This document shows, one piece after another, positions 30,001 to 42,000 of a DNA stretch of 64,000 nucleotides (position 1 is its first letter; the number at the start of each line of letters is the position of its first letter). The translations under genes and the position numbers were made by a program. Under the pieces are notes generated by a model, which worked only from the letters and a program-made list of their open reading frames with translations, was not told the origin of the DNA and did not search any database. The DNA is from Epiperipatus broadwayi (lineage: Eukaryota > Onychophora > Udeonychophora > Euonychophora > Peripatidae): positions 1,781,353-1,845,352 of the forward strand of contig JAQFVV010000205.1 of assembly GCA_028023455.1 (NCBI GenBank). The letters run 5' to 3'.

Positions 30001-33000
30001 AAATTAGTTATTTTATTTTTATTTCAGCTTTTTATTTTGATTAGTGATAACTTTTCCTTGCATTATCTTTTGACAACTTTTTTATCAGATATAGAAAACA
30101 AGATTGCCTCACAGAAAAAAAAAAAATTAATAGACATATCAGACATATTATTAACTTAGAGATATAATCCCACAATTGAAGACATGTTAGAGATTAGTAT
30201 TGCTTTTCTGGATGCTCGACCAAGAATGTCTTCAAACAAAGGGTTTAGCATTAAAAATGATTTCTTGTGATATTCCAAATAAATTTTATTTTCTCCAGAT
30301 CCTACTGTAAAGTCAGATGAATTTGGCTTTCCTTGACATTACCTGAATCCCATTAACAACTTTAGGACCAGCTACAATCATTGCGCTTATCAGTTTCAGA
30401 ACTGGGATTTAAACAACCTAGTTGGAATTTCTGCAGATTCCTTTTGATTTGGTTAATAGTTAGCTATCAATTATATATTTACACTAAAGAAATGAAATAA
30501 CAATGAAAAGCTTGGAAAAGATCTTAGATGTACATACACATCTTTTAAAATGAATATCAGAATTCTTCAAACCATAGTATTTTTTTCACCTTTTTAGAAT
30601 TTGTTCCCAACTCATCATTTTTGTAACACTACTGTTCCAGGAATTCATTATAAGCATTTATAAAATTACGAAAGTTATTTCGAAAATAAAGAAAAAAAAT
30701 GATTGTGCCAAAATAGCGCACTAAGTAGGAAACAAAACTCCAATGAAGGTGTAGCACACAATCTGTAATGCAAATAAAAAATTCAACTTCGTGTCTCAGA
30801 AATGGCCAGTTTTCAAATTTTAAATAGTCCCCAATGTTGTTTTCTGTACAAAAATATATAATATTGATCAACCTTACATAAAATTGGCAATAGACAACTT
30901 AAGTTTTAGTAAAATTTATTTATACTATTCCATAATGGCAAGCTTTTCATATGACATAAATTACTGTATAACCATTCCTTCTAATGGTTGCAATTAAAAA
31001 TAAAATTTATATTAAAAATTACAAACTTATCTCTTTCTATATATAATATTTTTAAAATATATATATTTTTAAAGCTACCAACTTATATTTTCAAGATATC
31101 TACCCAAGCCTCTCTGTTTCTACCATGACCTTTCATTGCATGATAGAAATCAGTTTCTGCAATGTGATTTTTCGGATTATGTATACAAAATTGTAACTAA
31201 TATCCAACTTACATTTCTTTCATCATAAATCGTGGAATATATTTTTTTTATAATTAAGTAATTGTTATAATTATTTTATGCTTTATTAGCTGCTTTAATC
31301 ATTAGTTAAAATTATTATATTAGGAACAATTCTTTACCATTATGATAATGTGTTGTGGATAATTTATTCAAAAAAATCTGATTCCAAGCACAATATTAGA
31401 ATCTGTTATTATTGTAGTCTGTACATGGCATTAATCTTGAATATCACATTAAAATTGGATAGGGTATTAGTAGAGTGGTGGATTGAGGAGGTCAGTGTAC
31501 CAGTTCTGTTAGATGTGGTGCACGAACTTATGAACTCCCGAGTGATAAATCATTCAGTTATTCTGATAATGAAATGTCTATCCCTATTTTTATTTATTAT
31601 TCTACTACACGTTTATATAAATAAGTATTGATCTTGTTATTTCATAAAGTGTCTTTACAATCAAAAACATTAAGTGATTTCACCAAGATTACAAACCTGT
31701 GCATGAAGGTTGGCTGCTGAGAAATAGCAGTAGTAAAAGTTTAACAGCATATAAATTGTGATATTGAGGAAAATTTTTGAGAATAGCATAAACTGCAAGG
31801 AAGATAAAAAAAATAGATAATCAATTATATTAGACCTTCTTATATAGCATATGGATTTTTAAGCAGCTTAACTATTAACTAAATATCCTGAAGGAATATG
31901 TAGAGATTCTAATTAGGAGACATCCTCAAGTAATTTTATTACTAAATCCTTCAATTCTGCGGTGATAGTCAATGGATTTAATAATAGAAACTATATGGAT
32001 CGTGGTTTATGTTTGTCGATCTCTTCATATACCAGAGGCAGTTTAATTACTATTTGTGAATCATATGACTGCAACAACCATGTTGTCCTGAGTATGTTGA
32101 TGAGATTCCAATTAAGTTTTAAGAAGATCAAACCCAGATAGCTTTACTGTTGTATCTGGAAAAAGAAATTTCTTAGAACTTTGTATGGAATATTTCTTCG
32201 TTTGTACATTTTTAGTTTACATCTAGAAAGAGATCTTGATTTGAGTTTTATGTGGTGAAGCTATATCTTGAACTATTGGCAAGGCCAATCTGTTTAACAT
32301 CTTTTTATGTATTTCTGAGGGGAAACATCTTTTCTGATATTTAGTAGTGAAATTTGTGAATTCTGAAGAAACCATTGCAAAGGAATAGATTTGTGTGTAT
32401 CAGCAATATTTCTTAGGTAATATTTAATTGAATAGAGAAATGTGGAAACTTTGCCTCCAGGATACAGTTACTCACCAACAGAATATTCTAGTGCTAAGGA
32501 AGTTATCCTTAAAATATTTGCATCACAACCCCAAATAAAGCCAGCTTCCAAGGAAGATATTCCTAGAGGATTATTTTAGATCTAATCTTAGATAAATGTG
32601 CAAATAAGTTAGACTGTAATTCAGTATTACTCCTGAATAGTATGAAATAAGATTATGTTTCTGTCTTTTATTGCAAAACGTTATTAATTATGAGGGGTCT
32701 ATTTAGACTAAAAGTTTCATTTACTGTTCTTGTTGGTTTATGAAGTAGATCCCAAAGTCTTCATATTTTTATTAAGAGACTTATTAGCCAGTGACTGTGA
32801 AATTTAAGCAATATTGTCAGCATAGATGAATTTTCTGCATTCTGTATTTGGAAGATCATTCTGTAAAATTTTGTACCAACTACAATTATTTAGTATGAAT
32901 TAAATTTTCCTATTTAAGAGTATTTTATCAAATAAATTAATAGTTTACCTGCATTTAAGAATTTTAAAGACTAAGAAGAAAACTGATTTTCCAAATAGAA

Positions 33001-36000
33001 TCATATGCTGAGGTTATTACAATAAAGTTCATACTAGTTTTTAATTTATTTTGAAAACCTTTTTCAATTTGAGTTGTTGAAGATAAAACTTTTTTGCAAC
33101 AGCTTTTTCCGGGTCTAAACTCTGCCTCCTCTAGTTAGAAGGTTCTACATTATTGGCAAAATTTTTACTAATATGATTTTTTTTCATTTAGTTTGTAGGG
33201 AGCACACAATGATATTGGGTGATAATTTTTTGGATCATTGTCGGGCTTTTTTGATTTTTGGACTTTTATGTTAAATTTTTGGAATATTTTTTGTATAAAT
33301 AATATTGAATCGTTATATAGACCACACTTTGGTTGTAGCCTAAGTATTTAGAAACTTTAGATTTATATAATCTGCTTCAAGGACTTTTTCTGTTTTAATA
33401 TAATCAGTGTCAAGTTCATCAATATCTATTTATTTAATTAGATTGATATTAGAGAAATATTGTGAAAGAGAAGTTTACAATTCTATTCTAATGATGTTTT
33501 TTTTTCAATCGATTGATCTTGGGTTTAGATGTCTGATATATTGGACTCTAAAATTAATTATTAGTCACAGCTTATGTGAAAGTGATCGTGTCTTTAAGTT
33601 AGATCTTTTAAAGTTTTGATTTTTTTATAGTCTTTCTCCATTTATTGTTTTTAGTGTCATCCAATGATTTAATAAGTTTATCAACATTTTCCGAATTTTT
33701 GTTAGACAAATATTGGATATTTAAGAGCACTGTTGGTTTTGTTTCAACCTGGAATGAATTGGTTTTTGATATCCATGAAAAATGGCTTTTCTGTTAGCCA
33801 TTATTGTGGGTTTATTGAACCTATCCCAGGGAAGAAGGAATTGAAGAGATTCTTTCAATGTCCATATAAGATAGTATGATAACTAACTTAAATCAGCATT
33901 CCTTAAATTTCATCTTGGAAAGGAATAATTTTTAACTGTAAGAAGGTGAATTTAAAGATTGATTTTGATTTATGTTAGCTATGAAGGAAATGATCCAGTG
34001 GGTAATAATGAACCATTTTTCTGTAGAAACCAAACTTAAGTCAGGGTTTGTCTTTGTACCCTTTTTCTTGACATCGTAAGGGATATGCATGTTGAAATCC
34101 ATTCGATCTAAATGTTGACACCTTGCTTCATTCTCATTTGCATATCCAAAGACTGCTATAAGAATTGAAATCTCTATATATAAAGTGTAGGAAAATATGA
34201 AAAAGGGAGACAGGGCCGGTTTGCATTGAGAGGTTTGTAAATATTCCAAAATAAAAAAATTATTTATATGAATGGTGATTGCAATATATAGTTTAAACTA
34301 TCTTTAGTAGAAATTTGTTTTACAAGATGGTTTGAAATGAATTCAAGTCCGCACAAGAACCAAACTTCATCCTTATTAACTTTTTGCTAAAGACAACAAA
34401 TTATGAATTAGACCTAATTTTTCACTTAAAGCACAAATGATTATGTTTAAATTCTCTTATTTTGGTCATATGCTGTCCTAGTGACATTGTGTTTCATATT
34501 TTGTTTTAAATTGGGAAAAACTGCTCTTGAAACGTTATGAAATAATTCAAATTGTATATGGCAGTGAGGCCATGAATTGGATGAACATTTTTAAATGCTT
34601 TGAAAATTTTGTGGTAGCAGGGATTGCATTGAAAGTGGTTACAAAGGTATGAAGTGCACGATCATTTCTAATCATAACTCTTGATCCAGACATGCTAATG
34701 CTTTAAAACTTTGGTGGATAGCTGAATTATGTTGCTACATAATGTATTAATTTAGAGATAGTGCTGCAGGGAGCTTGGACAGATCTTTTTGCTGGGTCAC
34801 ACTATTAAAAGCTATAACACCATCATTTTCAATCTTTATTGAACCACTGCAGGGTGAAGGTTTATCCAAGTTCAATCCATACTCTCCTATTTCTAGCCTC
34901 TCTTCTCCATATTATCCCAGCGCACTTTCGTATTCATCCATCCATCTCACGTGGTCTCTTTCTCTTTTACAATCTTTTGGAACCCCATTTAAGATTTCAC
35001 CTGCCCACTTATTGTCATCTCTTCTAGCAGTATATCCAGCCCAATTCCATTTCAGTCTCTTCTTTCAACGATGTCAGTAACACCTATTTGTTCTCTCATC
35101 CATGTATTTCGTTTTCAGTCTCTTCTTGTTACTCCTCACATGCATTCTCTATATTTCATTGAGTATCTCTATATTGCTCTAAGTAAAAACTGGCAAAACA
35201 TATTTTTTAAAAATTTTCCTTAGTAAGAACTAGTAAAACACATGTATTAAAAACCTTTCTTAAAAAGGAAGGTTATTAATAAGTGTGTTAGTTCTTACTT
35301 ATGGGTCTGATACTTAGTGACTTAACAGAAAAACAATACAGACTTCAGATCACTCAATAAAATATGGGAAATGCATGTGAGGAGTAACAAGAAGAGATTA
35401 AGAATAAAACATGGGTGAGAAAACAAATAGGTGAAAAATATGTAATACTCTTTTTTGTACTCAACAAGTAATGAAGTGGAAGGACTACAGTGTCACAATA
35501 GGAAAAGTGACAATAAGGAATATGAAATACAATCAATCATTTCTAAAAAATTTGTCATTTATATGATTGCTGAAAGCCAGGTGACTTCTGTTAATGAAAA
35601 CATGTATATGTGATATATATATATTTACAAATTTACTGTAACTAAAATTAATGGAAAAAAAAAAAAAATTCTATTTTTTCAATATATCCAGAATAGAAAA
35701 GATTTGTAGTGAATGGTCAGTTAGTCCTGGCAATGTAACATTTTGCTGTGTGATTCCAGTAAGATTTGGCCAAAAGACTTCGCGGAGTCGAAAAACCAGA
35801 TTATTCAATATATGTGTTTTGGATTATTTTTAGTTGCCAGTGAAGCTCAGATAGCGTGTGCCCATGCTGCCATTGAACGAAGTATTATGAGCCAAATCTA
35901 CATTCACGCTCTTTATCCTAATGGTGACGGAGATGTAATGAGAGATCAGTAAGTGTTTTGAGTTTTCATTTAATTTCTTTTATATTAAATTATAATACTA

Positions 36001-39000
36001 TTTAGTATCTGTAATCGATAAGTAAATGTTTTTTTACGTAATGACTTGAATCAAAACTATTTGTTTTGAGATCTAAAACATATTTTTATTGTTAAATATG
36101 TCATTAAAGATTTGGAAAACCAAAATATTTTATAACTTTTATCACACATTTTTAATTATCTAAAAAAAAATTGTTATTTTTTTGTTGTTGTTAAACAGAA
36201 ACTTTGATATAGAATATATATATATAAGAAAATCAGATTCGTATTTGAATTTATAGTTAAATAAAGGAAGTTTTACAGGCTTCTTGAGATAAATTGATCA
36301 GTTTTATAGTGTCATGGTTGCATTATCAAAATCAGTCACAGTATTAGAAATTACAAAATGGCAAAGCTACTATCCATAACTGGTTCTCCAATCAAAGGGA
36401 AAAGTTCACTGAGAAATATTAAATCATAAAAAAATTATGTAGTGTTGGAATTAAGACATTAAACATTTGAATCAGATACACTCTGGATTGACATCTTCAT
36501 ACTGCAAAGAAAGCTTTAATCATATTGTTATAATTTTCTAGAACTTATTTATACTTATAATATGTTTTAAACGTATATAAGTGAAGTTAATAAAAAATTT
36601 CACAAATAACAATGTTTAGCTTAGCGCTTTCGGAATATATTTACTCCATATTCATAGCCATTATTATGTGTAAATGTAATGAATGCAAATCATTAGCCTG
36701 TCCATTTTTTTGATATTGTAAAGCAGGCATCTCTTCGTTTGATGGCGTTTGGATCGTTCACAATGAAATACACTTCTTTTATTTTTCTTTTGGTGTCCTT
36801 TTTTTGCAAACATATTCCGAAAGCGCTAAGCTGAACATTATTTGTGAAAATTTTTATTAACTTCACCTATATACATTTAAAGCATATTATAAGTATTATG
36901 ATCAATTGGTGAAGTAAATTATTCATTACAGAACTTATTTATGCGATTAGCCTTTTCTGTGTTAATAAGTATTAAACACAAAGGAGAGAAATGAGAGAAT
37001 GTATTTTTTAGTATTTCACCCTATTTTAAAAAATCTGCTAGTCCTGAAAGCCTAAATATTATATTAAGTATTTTACTTTATTGTAATTATTATTTAATAT
37101 CTTCATAAGTATTTTGTTAAATAAGTAACCCAGTGGCTTTATTACTCGAGAATTCATAAGAAGAGTAATGGCGAGAAATGACAGAGCTGGGCACAATCCG
37201 TAGACTTTCAGCTCTATATTCTGCCTCCCTATTTGCATCAAACCAACAGGGCATCTTTGCAAGCTTAAAGTAATTAATAGAGATAATTTGTAACTATATG
37301 AAAAAGTGAATTATACATGATGTCCCACTTACATAAGGAGGTGGGAGATTAATAAGTAGGGAGTGGATGGGGTGCCATTATTAGAAAAAAGTTGTAAATC
37401 GCTGCATTAGAATGATCAAGATTTTAGTTTCCTTCAGATTAACTTGATATGTTATTGTGAATAAAGAATTAGCACCCAAAAATAAAGGTGCTTGTCTGCT
37501 AACCATAAGAACAATATGTCTGAATATAAACTTAGCGGATTATCATGATGTAGAAGTTTATTTTGTTTGTTTATCTTAATGCATGATTATGGAAATAACA
37601 AACTGAACAAAGAATAGTTATTAAGATATTAATAGGTTTGGTTCATTTTATTGCATTTTTATTGACTCGGGTTTTTTTTTTTTTAAGTTTTTGTTTTTCT
37701 TTTTAAACTAAAATTTAATTATTATAATATTTGGATGTCTTAAAAAAAATTTTTTTTTTTTTTAGACTTTTGCAAGAACATATGCATAAATTATCAAAAA
37801 TCATTACCCCCAATCATAAGGATCTGCGCATTCCCAAGGTATTTGCAAATCTGTGTGAATGTGAGGGTGAAATATTAAAATCTGACAAATGATTTTTTTA
37901 ATTCTTTTAAAATGGCTGCTACTCTCAACTTGTATAAACATCCATATTACATAATTAATAGCTGTTACTCCAGATATAATCTAACTCTGAAATCTCCTCT
38001 AATTGTGAGTGTGCAAGATAATAAAAATACAATATTTTAGAGTTTATTAATACATCTGTCTGACAATTTTTACATGAGACACATAATATAAATAAAGTTA
38101 AAGTCCAGAATTAAACTGGAGATCGAAGACATGCTAAATCTCATATTCTCTAAAATATTTCTAAATTTTAGGTTCTCACGTTTGTATTCTGCTCTATTTT
38201 AGAACCACCGTCTATATAATATTTAGTTGTCACCAGACTAGTTTCCAATTATTGTCCATCATTTAATCATGAGTTTTAATTCCAAATTAGATGAGTCAAT
38301 CATCTGAGAGACTTAACAAATACAGGTTCAGAATGTATTGTCAAATTATATAATCCTTCCTTCATAGTTGAAGTAAAACATTCGCCGTTTTATATAATGA
38401 TGCGTCTATTTGGTGTTTTTTTTATTATTATAGATTGGCATTTAATGAAAAAATCAAATGGTTTATTGCTTGAGAGTTGTTTGAGCACAAAAAGTGATAC
38501 GGAGCTGTGATCCATAGACCTTGAACTCCAGAGTCTTGCCACTCTATCACTGAAGCAAAGCATGCTAGGAACTCAGAAAGGATGTAATAATTGAATAATT
38601 TATTATTCAGGAATTCATAAGAAATTCAAGCATCAGAAGTGACTGAGCTGAATCTTGAGGTCCATAGTCTGCCACTGTAGCAAAGCATTCTGGGAACTCG
38701 GAAAGAATATGTATGATTCAGGAATTCATAAGATCAAGTATCAGAAGTGACAAAACTAGGCTGCAGTTCAGGACCTTGAGCTCCAGAGTCCCTATTCTAT
38801 CACTGCTCTAGGCCACGCAGTGATAACGGAGCTGTGATCCATAGACTTTGAATAGAATCCACCATTGCCGCCACACTTGAATTGTGTTTTTGCCATAATA
38901 TTTTTGTATGCCCGTGCATAAAATGTCTTTGCCTGAGCTTAAACCATTCATTGACATATTTGCAGCCAATTTATTATTAAAAGTTAAATTTTAATCAGGT

Positions 39001-42000
39001 TAATCATTGTTTTAGGGAGTAAAGAGTGCCAAAGTTGCTTCTTATGATAATAAAGATATTTCTGCAAAAATCAATGTGAAAACCATAAACCAATTAGATT
39101 ATACCCATTAGCAAAGAATCATATCAAAAAAAAAAAGGGGCTATCGCTTTATTGTCTAATACAGGGGTGGCCAACTTTTGTGTTCATAAGATCTACTTTT
39201 TATTTTAAAAATGTGTTGTGATTGACTTATTCTCTGTCATATGCGTAATCTAAGTGGAGGGAAGTGTGAAATACATACTAGTTTTATATATCTACCTAAT
39301 AAAAAATAACAATTATTTAACGGGCCAAAAAACTCTTGTCCAGGGGAATTAAAGCAACACGAGTATTTATTAATTCAAATTAGCTATATTAAGTCAAGAT
39401 TAAAAATATTATTTTCAATAATGATACGACTTAGTGGACTTCACCTATCTAGAATTGGAGAAAAAATTAGAATAATAATAAAAAACTTGAAAATCTTGAC
39501 TTAATTTGTTTCACTCGTTATCCGACAGCTCTTGCCAGATTGGCCTCGCGATCGACCAAAATTGGCTTTGCGATCGACAAGTGGATCATGATCGACTTGT
39601 TGGCCACCCCTGGTCTAATACCCTTAATTGAATATCTAACTAAAAAGAAAATCAACCCCATAATTCCTTAAATAATTCTACATACTTCCTATTTATTAAA
39701 TACCAAATCACCTCAAACGTTAAGAAATTTTCAGTTGCTTCCTCTGTGAATAAACATATTACAGTCTGCATTTCAAAACAGCTAATTCAAAAAGGTACCT
39801 AGCCAGTTGGATTGCGGGCTCCAATACATTTATTTACAGAGGGCATAGCTGAAAATTTCTTAACATTTGAGGTGATTTGGTATTTAATAAATAGGAAGAA
39901 TTATTTATGGGGTGATGGTGTCTGCCTTAACATGTGGAAATAATGCATTTGTATTGATCAGAAAATTTGGAAATTTTTAATTAAAATGTCACTTGCATCA
40001 GATAGTAAATCGCGGACAGCAAATAAGACTGTTCAAAAAGAAATAGATTGAACTTTTTAAGAAGAAAAATCAAACGTAAATTTAAAATATTTGGATTATT
40101 TCAATTTATGAATAAAAATAGATTGGTAAAAGTAGTGTTTAATTGAATTATGTGGATAGTATATACATTGGGAAAGAAAGGATAATATGCATTTCTATTC
40201 CATGTGATAGTATAAAAAGTTGAGAAAATATGCAGAGAATGTGTTATACATTCATTACTTTGATACTAGGGAAAAAGGACAGATAATAACTTGGAGAAAA
40301 AGAATTAGAATTTAAGAATAAAAATTATATAAAATATGAAAGGATATATGGCAGGTCTAAAGGGAATTGGTGTCGTCTGGTGCAAGGGCAGGAACTTTAG
40401 ATATTAGAGAAGCAAGATAAAAATGGAATAAGGATTTGAATTGTAGATGTAGTTTATGTGGAGATGGAAGAGAATTGAACATTTATTTTTGCACTGTGGG
40501 ATATTGAAAGAGAATCAGGATAAATTGCATTGAGAGTGGGAGAAATTTTAAGAGATTTTATGATGTTTTTGTTTAAGTCTTTATAACGAAATTGAGGGTG
40601 ATAAAGATGGGATAATGGAACTAATGAAACAGTTTTTGTTAAAATGATAGAGGATGGAGAAAGTCTGGGCTAGAGAAGTAAAAGGATAATAAGTAAGAAG
40701 CAGAAAAGAAATGTTAGTGTGGTATGTGAGGGAACTTGGTTAACAAAGATTTCAGGCATCTAATTATGCATTGAAACTTCGGACTTCTTTTAAGAAGCTA
40801 TTTTATATCCCATCATAGTTAAAGAGAACACAATTGAAGGTTTAAATTTTAAGTCAAAGTTAAATCCAAGATTAGTATTTGCAATCATGCCTATTATAAG
40901 TTATTAAATTAATCATGGAGAAATAATTTATTGTAAAATAATTATAAATTTACACATTTATTGTAAGATTGTATAATTGCATTTGTTTTATTTCAGCTGT
41001 ACCACCATGAATGCCCCTGGCCCTCAGCGCAGGCCGAGATTATCATGATCAATGCCTATAAGGTAAGACTTTAAGCATCTTTACTGAAACAAACGATTGT
41101 ATCTACTTAGTGGTACTCAGTTTACTGTTAGTATAATCCCTGCTCATGTATGTGTAAATCTCTTGAGTTATGGTGCAATTCTTAGGGTCAGACTAATCTG
41201 AATGTTCAATTTCATATGGTAATGTTCTCTTTCCTTTCGGTTTTACCAAGAATAATTTGTATGTCAAGTACAGAAAGGCAACAGCCAGATATAATGTCAC
41301 GTATTAACTGCATAAAGTATAATAAAAACCAAAGCATTTCTCACTTAATTTTTTCAAGCCACAAATTCTGCATTTTAAGTAGAACAGCCTAGCTAGCTGC
41401 TCATAGGTAAAGGCTTTATTTGGCTTGATGATTGCCATTGTAGTAAATATAAAATTAAATACGACGCATTTGTTGCTGATGGAGTGATGTTCTCTTCTTT
41501 AATAGTTGCCATTATATTTTTCGTACGATATATAATAAAGTTATTTGTCAAGTCACACACATGTAAATAAATAATTAGTGACCCATATCAATGCACACAA
41601 AAAAAAAAAAAAACTGCAAATCTTGGTTTCACCTTCCTTCGTTTCTTACCTACCCTCATACCCTAGTTTAAACCCTAGTCCTATTGCAGTGTGGGTGTCG
41701 CATTGTAATCGGCCAAGATAGACGCATATGCGAAGTATTTATCATATATATGGTTATTATAGACAGGCAAGTTAATAATCTAAAGAAATGATAAAACGAT
41801 TAATTTAATCTATCTCTAAGTGTACGGTCGCATATGGATAAAAACATATATCAGGTATAGCGAGACTACATATATATTCCAATATTATCTTTAAGACTTA
41901 TATTTAATAATATTATTTTACTCTTATTTAAAAAAAGATCATGCCACGAATTTGTTTCGCAGAAAGTTAAACGAGGATCCCCATAGGGATACATTAGTGG

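Noticed and set aside
33932-34249. 105-codon minus-strand frame as a host gene
   Set aside because: Its residues align with the endonuclease end of the Jockey-like LINE continuing to its left.
35651-35833. Open frames running into GAPVD1 exon i from the left
   Set aside because: They are not family-like, and a standard acceptor at 35831-35833 joins the correct phase.
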